A DNA stretch of 64,000 bases from Pseudomonas fluorescens (GTDB lineage: Bacteria > Pseudomonadota > Gammaproteobacteria > Pseudomonadales > Pseudomonadaceae), in NCBI RefSeq assembly GCF_005938625.1, contig NZ_VCNJ01000047.1, forward strand, positions 1 through 64,000, written 5' to 3'. Numbering within the stretch: position 1 is the stretch's first letter; every line of letters starts with the position of its first letter. The position numbers and the translations under genes were made by a program. Below the pieces are notes generated by a model. It ran no database searches and was not told where the DNA came from. It worked only from the letters and a program-made list of their open reading frames with translations. Of this stretch, positions 55,733 through 64,000 are shown piece by piece.

Positions 55733-57052
55733 TCAGGAATCGTCGGAAGGATGCACGGGTGGCGGTTGCACAGGATGCACCTCACGCCCCCGCAAGGCAG
55801 TGGCCACATACCCAAAGGCCCGCTTGCTCACCGCATAAATACTGTGCCAGCCCGCCGGTGCCGGCTCGATGGCAGCGTGCAATGCCCGCGCATAATCGAG
55901 CACCAGTCCGGGCGTCCAGGCCATCACCTCGGCGCGCTTGCGCACTTGCGCGGCGACCCAGAACTCGGGGCTGATGATGACTCGGGCGAAGTCGAGCATG
56001 CTCGAATGACCCCGGTTCATCGCTCCTTCCAGCGCCGCTTCAAGACTATGGGCAACAGCACTGGAACAATTGCGACTGGTCAGGTTGTAAGTGCTGTTCT
56101 GCCGATACTCCGTCCAGAACGCATGCAGGCGCCGGGCGTCATAGTGGGCAAAACTGACCTGCACCGAAGACGGGCACCAGTCCGCCACCTCACCGGCATA
56201 GTCGGGCAGAAACCTGCCGGCAACATCGTTGTTCGGCGTCGCCCGCAGCAAGCGCACAAAATCCCCCGCCGAACGATCAATGTCGTCCTGCGGGTAATGG
56301 CTGATGTAAATGTCCGGGCCACATTCCAGCGCCGCATGGCCGGCGGAGATGACGCCGTTGATGTCGACTGCCGCGATGTAGCGGTTGAGGAGGCGATTGC
56401 GCACTAGGGTGTCATCCACGGTGCCACTGGGAGTCCAGACGTGAATCACCATCGCGTCGCTGCTGGCCGGCGCACTCACTGCAGCAGGACTGGTCAGTGG
56501 CAGCTGGTTTTTGAAGCGCACGGCTTGCCGCAACAAGGCGCAACCGGTGAGGAAGAGGCTCATGCCAATGCAAAACGGCACCGTGCCCTTATAAAGCGTC
56601 GGGTACGGTTCAAGGATAAACACGCCGAAGCCGATTTCGAACAACCCCGCCAGCAACGACACTTGCCAGCCAACAAAGCGCACCACCACCGCAGCGGCCA
56701 GCCGAAATACTCCATCGATTATGAAAGCCCCGCCAAACAGCACCGCCAGAATCAGCCCGGCAGCATGTTGCCGGTCGACGATCAGCAGTCCCAGCAAGAG
56801 AAAAGCCAGCCCTCGCGCTCTGCGCAGGGCCGCAGCGGTCCCGGCTTGCGGTGCCGGCACCAGCAGCAGGATCAGGGCTTCGAGCAACAACAGATAGCCG
56901 AAGAGATGCAGCGGAAAATACAGAACGCCGTCCAGCGCATCAATGAAGATGCCCACTCCGGCCGCGCCCCAGACAATGCCCGTCAGCGCCAGCGCGGACC
57001 AACGCTTGCGGACGAAGTCGTGACCGAGCAAGACCATACTCAAGCGAACCAT
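55733..57052 (-). CDS. DUF308/HdeD-like membrane protein fused to a papain-like domain
   Basis: This 439-residue protein has two parts. Residues 1-180 have about six membrane helices with the repeated G-x-x-L-F-x-x-D/G pattern of the DUF308/HdeD acid-resistance family (AAGVGIFIDALDGVLYFPLH; AGLFEIGFGVFILEPYPTLY). Residues 200-439 are soluble and carry NGVISAGHAALECG (H239) and TYNLTSRNCSSAVAHSLEAA (C329). This His-then-Cys order resembles circularly permuted NlpC/P60 or LRAT-type papain folds. HdeD relatives are periplasm-linked; the cellular side of the C-terminal domain is unclear. ATG 57052 was chosen because upstream codons look like non-coding translation. Confidence 0.72.
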   Translation of the reverse strand: MVRLSMVLLGHDFVRKRWSALALTGIVWGAAGVGIFIDALDGVLYFPLHLFGYLLLLEALILLLVPAPQAGTAAALRRARGLAFLLLGLLIVDRQHAAGLILAVLFGGAFIIDGVFRLAAAVVVRFVGWQVSLLAGLFEIGFGVFILEPYPTLYKGTVPFCIGMSLFLTGCALLRQAVRFKNQLPLTSPAAVSAPASSDAMVIHVWTPSGTVDDTLVRNRLLNRYIAAVDINGVISAGHAALECGPDIYISHYPQDDIDRSAGDFVRLLRATPNNDVAGRFLPDYAGEVADWCPSSVQVSFAHYDARRLHAFWTEYRQNSTYNLTSRNCSSAVAHSLEAALEGAMNRGHSSMLDFARVIISPEFWVAAQVRKRAEVMAWTPGLVLDYARALHAAIEPAPAGWHSIYAVSKRAFGYVATALRGREVHPVQPPPVHPSDDS

Positions 57053-57170
57053 AGGCGTCTCTTTTGTTTTCGGGCAGCCGCCAACCGCGCAGCATTCAAG
57101 TAGCGCAGAGTCTAATGCATTCAGCGAGAGCCGGATCGCAGCGATGCGACCCGGCCAGGGGAAACGCGCG

Positions 57171-60100
57171 TCAGAAATCGCGCTTGTAGAAGATATCCAG
57201 CGAACTGGCGACGCCACTCGCCGCCTCGACATAGACCTTCTTGCTCAGCTTGTAGCGCAGCGCAATGGTGCTGGCCGGTTCAAACACGCCCACGCCATAA
57301 CGCAAACTGAGCTTCTCGGTAATATTGCCGCTGGCCACCACACTGGTGGCATCGCCGCTGCCTGCAGTATCGAGCTGGAAGTCCTGAATCCCCAGGTCCT
57401 TGGCCAGACTGCTGGTGACTCCCGAACTGCCCATCAAGCCCAGTCCCAACGCCGCTTGCGCGAGCATGTTGTTGTCTTCGCCGTTGGTGCTCAGCGGTCG
57501 GCCGAGGACCAGATAGGAAAGCGCCTGCTCCTGACTCATCGCCGGTTCCGAGAAGATTTGTGTGGTCGGCTGCTCGGCGCTGCCGCTCAGGCGAATACCG
57601 GCGATCACGTCGTCGGTCTGGCGAATCGCTTCGATGTCCAGATACGGCTGATCGAGGGGGCCGGCGAACAACAGACGTGCACGCCGCACTTGCAGGCGCT
57701 GGCCGTAGGCACTGTAGCGGCCGTCGTTGAGCCACAACTCGCCACGGGTGTCCATGTTGTCGCCGATGTGCACATGACCTTGCACATTGGCGGTCAGGCC
57801 AAAACCGGCGAAGGCCAGTTTGTCTTCGCCGACCACCACGTCGATGTCCATTTTCATCGCCATCGGTGGTTTGCCCTCTTCGGTCTGCGCGCCGACGATG
57901 ATCGTGTCATCGGAGACTTTTACCGTTGATGGCGGCAATTCACGCACGGTAATTTCACCTTTGGGCACTTGCACTTTGCCAGCGATTTTCAGCTCGTCGC
58001 CGGCCATGGAAATCTTCAGATCCGGCGCCACTTCGAGCTTGGCATAGGGCTCGACGGTGACCGGCAACTGCGTGCCTTTGAGCGCCAGATCGACCACCAA
58101 CGCCTGGCCCCATGCGACGTTACCGTTGAGGCTGCCCTGCCCGCTCTTGCCGCTTTTCCAGCCGCCGTCGAGGCGTACCGATTCGCCGGCAATCAGGGCG
58201 GTGAGTTGCAGGTTCTGCAGCTCCATCGGCAACTCGGCGCCGGACACTTCGCCGTCGCTGAGTTGCACGGTGCCGTTGACCAGCGGCGCCAGCAGTCCGC
58301 CGGAAATCGTGCCGCTGCCATTCAGGCGCCCGGTGAGTTTTTCGACCATCGGCACAAACGGCCGCGCCACCGACAGATCCAGCCCACTGAGGCGGAACGA
58401 GCCGCTTAGCGGTTTGTTTTTCGGCAGTGGATTGAGCTGCGCTTGCACCAGCAACTCGCCGAGTTTGCCGCCAACGAAATTGAGTTCGGTGTCGACGCGC
58501 TTGGGCGTGAGTTTGCTGGTGAGTTTCAGCGTCTGGTACGGGAAGTCCAGCCACTGATCCTTTTCCTTCATGCGCAGGGTGCCGCCGCTGGCGTCAATGC
58601 TGACCACGCCGTTGGGGCCGCTGGCCGGCAGATCCAGTTGCAGATCGGCGTTGAGCTTGCCCTTCCAGGCAAAGTCTTTCGGCAACCACTGCGCGAGGCT
58701 TTCGATCGGGAACTGCTTGAGGTGGTAGCGCAGTTTCGGCTCTGGCATCAGCCGTTGGTCTTCACCGCACAGGCTGGCATTGCCGGACATCCAGCAATGC
58801 GCGCCGAAGTTGATTTTGCCGTCGGCGAGACGTTCGAGTCTGGCCGGATTTTGCAGTTTCCAGTCCTGGCCACCGGCTTGAATATCGCCGCTGGCCAATC
58901 GACCGCGCCAGTTACCCTTGTCCAGATTGCCATCCAGACCAAGGGCGAGTTTCAGCTTCGGCCCGATCAGGTCGAGGTTGAGTTTCTGGTTCTTGATGTC
59001 GCCTTGAGCGCTGGCGGTCAACACGCCCAGGTTGGTGTCACCAGCCTGAATGCCGCTGCCTTTCAGATCGATCTTCGCCCGTTGTGCACTGTCGAGGGTG
59101 GCATCGAGGTTGAGGCTTTGCAGACGATTGTCCTGGAAGACCAGTTGCGAACCTTGCAGGTCGAGTTTGCCCTGCGGCGCCTTCAACGTACCGGCCACAT
59201 TGACCTGACCGTTGACCTGCCCGCGCAGTTGCGGCCAGAGCTGAGCCAGACGCGACAGCTTGATGTCGATCTGCCCGGTGAGTTTCTGTTGCAGGCTGCC
59301 CTTGCCGTTGATGCTGTTGTCGCCGAGGCGGATTTGCAGGGCGTTGAGATTCCACTGCTCGCCAGCGCCGTCAGCCTTGGCCTGGAGGATCGCCGGTTGC
59401 CCGCGCAGTTTGCCTTTGAGGTCGAGGTCGGCGGTGAGGCTCAGGCGCTCGTTTTTCATTTCGCCTTTGCTTTTCAGCGGCCCAGCGAGGGTGCCCGGCA
59501 ACTCGGCGACCCAGTACGCCGGATTCAGCGCCGACAAATCCAGCGCCGTGTCCCAGGCAATGCCGTCGGCGAACTGAACGTTGACATGACCTTCAGCCTT
59601 GCCCTGCCCGGCTTGCATTTTCAGTTGCGGCAAGGCGATCTGTTTAAGACTGCCGCTGAACGGACTGCTCAGGGTAAACGCGCCCGCCGGACCATCCAGT
59701 GCGGCGGCGAAGTTGCCGAGGTATTGGCCGTCGGTGTAGGAGACTTCGCCAGTAAACGTACGCAAGGCGACTTGTGGCTCGTCGATTTCGTTATAGAGCC
59801 GGTGCCACGGGAAATCCTGCCAGTTGATATTGGCTTGGGCGCTGAGGCCTTTGCTCCAGTCAATACTGCCGGTGAGTTTCAGGCTTTGCTTGTCATTGGC
59901 CGTCAGGTCGAGGCCGGCGATCTGCGCGCCGCTGGCGTCGACTTTACCTTTGAGCAACAGCGCCACCGGGCCTTTATCGGCCGGCAGCGTGGCGTTGCCG
60001 TTGAGCTGGTAACCGTTTTTCAGGTCGCCTTCACCGGTCAACAGCAATTGATTGAGTTGCAGGGTGTCCGGCAGGTCGGCGCTCGGTTTGAACGCGTCGG

Positions 60101-60845
60101 AAGTGATGCGCACCTTGGCTGGCAGGTTTTCCACCAGCGGTTGCAACTCGCCGCTCAACTGACCATCGAGGTAACCCCGGCTGTCGGCGTGCAGGTTGAG
60201 GGTTTTCAGCAGATCGCCATCGACTTTCAGCGCCAGCGTCCACGGTTCATTGCCCGGCGATGGCAATGTCAGGTCACCGGCGATGTTCAGCGGCCAGTTA
60301 CCGGTCGGCGCGAGGGTGCCGGATAGGTTCAGGCTGAGGTCGTCGCGCTGCAATTTGATGCTTTCAATCTGCATGCCCTGAGCAGTCCAGTGCGCTGCCA
60401 GTTGCAGGCCCTTGAGCTGTTCGCTGCCGTTGAACAGCAGGCTGCCGACTTGCACGTCGCCCAGCTCGATGGCCACCGGCAATTGCAGATCCGGCAGTTT
60501 GATCGGGCCGCTCTCGGTCGTCTCTTCGCTCGGCGGGAATTGCAGAATGACCTGGTCAGCCTTGAGCTGTTCGATGCACAAGGTCATGCGCGTCAGGCAC
60601 AGCGGTGACCAGGCGAAGATTGCCTTGTTCAGCTCGACGCGGCTGCTGTCCTGCTGCCACACCAGATGATCGGCGCTCCATTGCCCGCCGAGGCGACCTC
60701 GGAAATTCTCGACGCTGAGGCCCGGCACGAGGCCCAGCACCCAGCGGCTGCCGGCCGCCGTGCCGAGTACGGCGGTGACACTCAATACAATCAACAACAC
60801 CAGCGCCAACAACGCCAGCGCCGTAATTTTCAAAACACGCTTCAC
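57171..60845 (-). CDS. tamB: translocation and assembly module protein TamB
   Basis: This 1224-residue protein spans the periplasm, anchored by an N-terminal helix (ITALALLALVLLIVLSVTAVL). It consists of long repetitive beta-strand sequence (AsmA/DUF490 beta-taco), and ends in the DUF490 C-terminal region (GRPLSTNGEDNNMLAQAALG; LAKDLGIQDFQLDTAG; GNITEKLSLRYGVGVFEPAS). TamB works with TamA in outer-membrane protein assembly and anterograde phospholipid transport. Its ATG overlaps the tamA stop by 4 bp. The length is normal for Pseudomonas. Confidence 0.96.
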   Translation of the reverse strand: MKRVLKITALALLALVLLIVLSVTAVLGTAAGSRWVLGLVPGLSVENFRGRLGGQWSADHLVWQQDSSRVELNKAIFAWSPLCLTRMTLCIEQLKADQVILQFPPSEETTESGPIKLPDLQLPVAIELGDVQVGSLLFNGSEQLKGLQLAAHWTAQGMQIESIKLQRDDLSLNLSGTLAPTGNWPLNIAGDLTLPSPGNEPWTLALKVDGDLLKTLNLHADSRGYLDGQLSGELQPLVENLPAKVRITSDAFKPSADLPDTLQLNQLLLTGEGDLKNGYQLNGNATLPADKGPVALLLKGKVDASGAQIAGLDLTANDKQSLKLTGSIDWSKGLSAQANINWQDFPWHRLYNEIDEPQVALRTFTGEVSYTDGQYLGNFAAALDGPAGAFTLSSPFSGSLKQIALPQLKMQAGQGKAEGHVNVQFADGIAWDTALDLSALNPAYWVAELPGTLAGPLKSKGEMKNERLSLTADLDLKGKLRGQPAILQAKADGAGEQWNLNALQIRLGDNSINGKGSLQQKLTGQIDIKLSRLAQLWPQLRGQVNGQVNVAGTLKAPQGKLDLQGSQLVFQDNRLQSLNLDATLDSAQRAKIDLKGSGIQAGDTNLGVLTASAQGDIKNQKLNLDLIGPKLKLALGLDGNLDKGNWRGRLASGDIQAGGQDWKLQNPARLERLADGKINFGAHCWMSGNASLCGEDQRLMPEPKLRYHLKQFPIESLAQWLPKDFAWKGKLNADLQLDLPASGPNGVVSIDASGGTLRMKEKDQWLDFPYQTLKLTSKLTPKRVDTELNFVGGKLGELLVQAQLNPLPKNKPLSGSFRLSGLDLSVARPFVPMVEKLTGRLNGSGTISGGLLAPLVNGTVQLSDGEVSGAELPMELQNLQLTALIAGESVRLDGGWKSGKSGQGSLNGNVAWGQALVVDLALKGTQLPVTVEPYAKLEVAPDLKISMAGDELKIAGKVQVPKGEITVRELPPSTVKVSDDTIIVGAQTEEGKPPMAMKMDIDVVVGEDKLAFAGFGLTANVQGHVHIGDNMDTRGELWLNDGRYSAYGQRLQVRRARLLFAGPLDQPYLDIEAIRQTDDVIAGIRLSGSAEQPTTQIFSEPAMSQEQALSYLVLGRPLSTNGEDNNMLAQAALGLGLMGSSGVTSSLAKDLGIQDFQLDTAGSGDATSVVASGNITEKLSLRYGVGVFEPASTIALRYKLSKKVYVEAASGVASSLDIFYKRDF

Positions 60846-62569
60846 AGCTCAGGCCCCATGGAAAAGTGCAGCCGGATGCCGCCATCGTCGTCGAGTGCGT
60901 GGGCCAGATCGAGGCGGATCGGCCCCACCGGCGAGACCCAGCGCACACCAATACCGACCCCGGTCTTGAGGTTCGGCAGTTCGAGTTTGTTGAAGGAGTT
61001 GCCCTGATCGACGAAAGTCGCGACGCGCCATTTTTCGGCGATCGAGTATTGATACTCGACACTGCCGGCGACCATGTAACGCCCGCCGATCCGGTCACCG
61101 TCGGAGTTTTTCGGCGACAGGCTCTGATAGTCGTAACCGCGCACGCTCTGATCGCCACCGGCAAAGAAGCGCAGCGATGGTGGAATCGAGTTGTAGCCGT
61201 TGGTGGCGCTGCCGCCGACCTGCACGCGACCGAGGAAGCGGTGCTTGTCGAACACGGTGGTCAGGCCTTTGACCAGCGCGGTGCCATATAAAAGGTTGTT
61301 GTCCGAGCCGAGGCCTTCCTTGGCCACTTTGCTTTCGAAGCTCAGGCGATAGCCGTTGTGCGGGTCGATGCGATTGTCGCTTTTCAGGTACGAGTAGCTG
61401 ATGCCGGGCATCAGCAAGGTACTCAGGCCAGAATCGTCGCCGAGCTCATATTCTTCGCGCTGCCATTTCAGCGAGATCACTCGCTGCCAGCCGCTCGGTA
61501 ATTTGCTGTGCCATTCCGGGCCAAAAGTCAGCAGCTTGCTCAGCGTGTCGGAGCCGTCGATGTCTTCGAATTGATAGCCGCCGGCCCAGCGCAGTTTGTC
61601 GGTCAGTGGCGGGTCGAGCGGGATGTCATAGAACAGCCCGACGTTTTGCCGTGGCGCCGACAGCTCGGCTTCCCAGCCATAACTGTCGCCTTGCGGGTTG
61701 ACCCAGTGGCGGGTCCAGTTGGCTTTGATGCGCGGGCCGACGTCGGTCGAATAACCCAGGCCCAGACCCATAGTGCGCGGCTTGCGCGTGTCGAGTTTGA
61801 CGTCCACGGGGATCACGTCATTCTTCGCTGTGGTCGGTGCGGCATCGACGCGCACGCCTTCGAAATAACCGCTCGATTGCAGGTCGCGATTGAGTTCAGC
61901 GATCAGCTCGGAATCGTACGGCTCGCCTTCCTTGAACGGCACCATGCGTTGCAGCAGGTCTTCGTCGAACGGCGTGTCGCCTTCGAATTTGACTTTGCCC
62001 AGCGCATAACGCGGGCCGCTTTCGAAGATCAGTTCGACATCGGCCACACCCGCGCGCGGGTCGACCATGAGTTTTTGACTGGTGAAATGGCCACTGAAGA
62101 AGCCGAAGCGTGAAGCCTGATTCTGAATAAGTCGTTTGGCGTCTTCGTAACGCCCATGATTGAGCACCGCGCCGGACTTGAGCACGTCGCTTTTCGGTAC
62201 ACGAAAGGATTTGAGGGAAGCAGCCGGGCCGTCGACACGAATGGTAACGTTGCGCAGGCGAATCGGCTCGCCGGGATCGATGTTCAGCACCAGGCGCGGC
62301 TTGTCGCCGCCCTTGACGTCACTTTCAATCTGCGGCTGGTAGTAGCCCAACGCCTGAGCCGCTTTGCGCGCCTGCTCTTCGGCACCGCGACTGAAGCGCT
62401 GCAAGGCTTCTTCGTCACGATCGCCGAGGCTGCCGATATAGCCTTCTATATTGGCTTTAAGTTCATCGTTGGACGGCTTGATCCGCACGTCCAATTCACT
62501 TTGCGCCAGCGCCGCGCAGCTGGATAACAGCATGAGCACGCCACTGGTAAATCTTCCTGGAAACTTCAT
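60842..62569 (-). CDS. tamA: translocation and assembly module protein TamA (Omp85 family)
   Basis: This 575-residue outer-membrane precursor has a signal peptide (SGVLMLLSSCAALAQ) and three POTRA domains (about 25-270, for example YALGKVKFEGDTPFDEDLLQ). A 16-stranded Omp85 barrel follows, with the conserved lid-lock motifs SLRFFAGGDQSVRGYDYQSL and GIGVRWVSPVGPIRLDLAHA. The final residues HFSMGPEL form the closing strand. The start is placed at ATG 62569 (MKFPGRF) to give a signal peptide; the ribosome binding site is weak. It forms an operon with tamB. Confidence 0.96.
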   Translation of the reverse strand: MKFPGRFTSGVLMLLSSCAALAQSELDVRIKPSNDELKANIEGYIGSLGDRDEEALQRFSRGAEEQARKAAQALGYYQPQIESDVKGGDKPRLVLNIDPGEPIRLRNVTIRVDGPAASLKSFRVPKSDVLKSGAVLNHGRYEDAKRLIQNQASRFGFFSGHFTSQKLMVDPRAGVADVELIFESGPRYALGKVKFEGDTPFDEDLLQRMVPFKEGEPYDSELIAELNRDLQSSGYFEGVRVDAAPTTAKNDVIPVDVKLDTRKPRTMGLGLGYSTDVGPRIKANWTRHWVNPQGDSYGWEAELSAPRQNVGLFYDIPLDPPLTDKLRWAGGYQFEDIDGSDTLSKLLTFGPEWHSKLPSGWQRVISLKWQREEYELGDDSGLSTLLMPGISYSYLKSDNRIDPHNGYRLSFESKVAKEGLGSDNNLLYGTALVKGLTTVFDKHRFLGRVQVGGSATNGYNSIPPSLRFFAGGDQSVRGYDYQSLSPKNSDGDRIGGRYMVAGSVEYQYSIAEKWRVATFVDQGNSFNKLELPNLKTGVGIGVRWVSPVGPIRLDLAHALDDDGGIRLHFSMGPEL

Positions 62570-62635
62570 AGGCGCGGATGCTATCACGGGCTTGGGAGCG
62601 TGATAGAACAGGAAATTTCCCAAGAAGTTCGATTG

Positions 62636-63286
62636 TCATGCTGTTGCAGTTTGTAACACCTGCGGATTGGCGTGGAAAAACACGTGTTCGCGCACCGGCC
62701 CGACAGCAACTTCGCCGATCTCTTGGTAACCCTGCCTTTTATAGAATTCCAGGTAGCGCGGGTTGCCGGTGTCGAGCACAACACCTTGCGAAGTTTCATC
62801 GACCGCGCACCAGTTGTGTACGGCGGTCAGCAGTTGTTCGCCAAAGTGTTTGCCCTGGAATTGTGGGTGAATCCCCAGCAGCGGCAGCATGTGCACCGAA
62901 TCAGTCGGCACGCAGGCGGAAACGGCATCGTGGTATTCCAGATAGCGGCGGGTGCAGCGAAAACCGGTGCTGAGCACCATGCGCAAACGCCACGCCCAAC
63001 TTTCGGTGATGCCCAGGCGTCGTTGCGGCGGCGCGATCAAAGCGATGCCGATCAGGCGATCGTTGACCAGCAGGCCGATCGCGGGCAGGTCCTGCAGAAA
63101 GTGTTGCTTGACCAGCTCACGCACCGTTGCCCGCACGCGTTGTTCGTAGCCGGGACGCTCGGCTTCGAACAGGTAACCGAAAGTCGGCTCGTGGCGATAG
63201 GCCTGATAGAGCAGCGAGCGGGCTTCGCGGGAATAGCCGCGATCGAGCATATGAATGTCGGCGATGGCGGTCTGGGTTTCAGGCAT
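62636..63286 (-). CDS. GNAT-family N-acetyltransferase
   Basis: This 216-residue protein has the GNAT acetyl-CoA-binding region LPLLGIHPQFQGKHFGEQLL (motif A, Q/R-x-x-G-x-x/A pattern) and VVLDTGNPRYLEFYKRQGYQEIGEV (motif B). The N-terminal half includes IGLLVNDRLIGIALIAPPQR. The substrate is unknown. ATG 63286 follows GGAG; longer open frames upstream run into REP sequence and are not supported. It lies 66 bp upstream of tamA in the same direction and may be co-transcribed. Confidence 0.88.
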   Translation of the reverse strand: MPETQTAIADIHMLDRGYSREARSLLYQAYRHEPTFGYLFEAERPGYEQRVRATVRELVKQHFLQDLPAIGLLVNDRLIGIALIAPPQRRLGITESWAWRLRMVLSTGFRCTRRYLEYHDAVSACVPTDSVHMLPLLGIHPQFQGKHFGEQLLTAVHNWCAVDETSQGVVLDTGNPRYLEFYKRQGYQEIGEVAVGPVREHVFFHANPQVLQTATA

Positions 63287-63403
63287 GACGGTGATTCTCC
63301 CCGGGGCGCGTGCAAATGGCGGCGCTCTTGTTGGTACGAACCTTTTGCGGGTGGCGTGGTTCCCCACAGGTATAGACCAAGTCGGGATCTTCATCGACTG
63401 GGC

Positions 63404-63483
63404 GGACGCTATCGCGAGTAGGCGAAGGCCTACATTTGGAATGCGTTCCCCCTGTAGGAGTGAGCCTGCTCGCGATGGCGCCA
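63404..63483. repeat. REP doublet upstream of xthA
   Basis: GACGCTATCGCGAGTAGGCG and the inverted GTAGGAGTGAGCCTGCTCGC lie in the roughly 300-bp gap between the divergent GNAT and xthA genes. I see nothing else in that gap. Confidence 0.8.
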
Positions 63484-63588
63484 TTGCTGACAACACAAAT
63501 CCCACAGCCCAAAATGATTTCTCCCACCCCACACTGGCCCATCTCCCCCATGTCAGCTAGCATCGCCCTTTTGCCAGGACTGCCGACC

Positions 63589-64000
63589 ATGAAGATCGTT
63601 TCCTTCAACATCAACGGACTGCGTGCCCGTCCGCATCAGCTGGCAGCGCTGATCGAAAAACACCAGCCGGACGTGATCGGCCTGCAGGAAACCAAGGTTC
63701 ACGACGACCAGTTCCCGCTGGAAGAAGTCCGCGCCCTCGGCTACCACGTGTACTTCCACGGCCAGAAAGGCCATTACGGTGTGGCGATGCTCTCGCGCCA
63801 GGAACCCATCGCCATCCACAAAGGTTTCGCCACCGATGAAGAAGACGCCCAGCGCCGCTTTATCTGGGGCACCTTCGCCGACGCCAATGGCGTGCCGGTG
63901 ACGATCATGAACGGCTACTTCCCGCAGGGCGAAAGCCGCGACCATCCAACCAAATTCCCGGCCAAGCAGCGTTTCTACAGCGATCTGCAAGCACTGCTGG
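63589..64000 (+). CDS. xthA: exodeoxyribonuclease III, 5' part
   Basis: The first 137 codons are visible and the gene continues past the window. MKIVSFNINGLRARPHQL carries the metal-site Asn, and DVIGLQETKVHDDQFP the catalytic Glu. GYHVYFHGQKGHYGVAMLSR and MNGYFPQGESRDHPTKFPAK match the ExoIII/AP endonuclease core. The enzyme repairs abasic sites and removes 3' blocks. An opposite open frame over the same bases is a shadow. Confidence 0.96.
   Translation, partial: MKIVSFNINGLRARPHQLAALIEKHQPDVIGLQETKVHDDQFPLEEVRALGYHVYFHGQKGHYGVAMLSRQEPIAIHKGFATDEEDAQRRFIWGTFADANGVPVTIMNGYFPQGESRDHPTKFPAKQRFYSDLQALL

Noticed and set aside
58443..60326. Plus-strand open frame of about 627 codons opposite tamB
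   Set aside because: Antisense shadow of tamB, with no start-site support and no domain.

Overview
The window looks like a chromosomal stretch of a Pseudomonas from the P. fluorescens complex. The evidence is GC-rich coding sequence, many GAGCGAGCTTGCTCGC-type REP elements, Pseudomonas-restricted small families (DUF6124, DUF2790, PtrA-like), an OprD-family porin and standard housekeeping genes (cysS, glnS, ppiB, lpxH, tamAB, xthA). No rRNA, tRNA, CRISPR array or transposase was found. All family calls come from reading sequences by eye, without database searches.

Region 1 (1-19860) is an insecticidal Tc toxin locus. Five genes lie head to tail with overlaps or a gap of 9 bp: a TcA split in two (1066-4659 and 4669-9504), TcB (9501-14123) and two TcC/Rhs effectors (14114-17005 and 17002-19860). 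A divergent Ig-like-repeat gene runs off the left edge. The 298-bp divergent promoter region holds two LuxR-type dyads exactly 120 bp apart, one at a similar distance from each start, which suggests quorum-sensing or LuxR-solo control. The TcC tips differ: the first looks like a phosphodiester glycosidase (NAGPA-like), the second is an HExxH metalloprotease. A third, orphan TcC with another HExxH tip lies at 23566-26316 on the other strand.

Region 2 (20080-23328) has an OprD-family porin, a DUF6124 gene with a long structured leader, and two small secreted proteins (PtrA-like and DUF2790) that share the mature N-terminus AEGGGDRTFER.

Region 3 (26381-34659) is a heavy-metal module: czcCBA on the minus strand and a czcRS-type two-component system on the plus strand. 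A 16-bp motif upstream of czcC recurs, with one mismatch, upstream of the PtrA-like gene, so the two are probably co-regulated.

Region 4 (34991-35604) is a Phd/VapC-type toxin-antitoxin pair framed by REP sequence and perfect 21-bp direct repeats.

Region 5 (35839-44011) is a six-gene ABC uptake operon resembling the glycerol-type GlpSTPQ-DUF2160-GlpV systems. A sigma-54 activator is encoded divergently. A good -24/-12 promoter and a doubled TGAACA-N4-TGAACA upstream site lie between them.

Region 6 (44188-64000) is mostly housekeeping: an MFS exporter, cysS, glnS, ppiB-lpxH, a MarR-controlled OMF-emrA-emrB efflux operon with two CCTAGG-centred palindromes, a DUF308/HdeD membrane protein fused to a papain-like domain, tamA-tamB, a GNAT acetyltransferase and the start of xthA. 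Five copies of a 175-265 bp composite repeat (CCCTCACCC...GGGTGAGGG ends) and several REP pairs fill the intergenic spaces.
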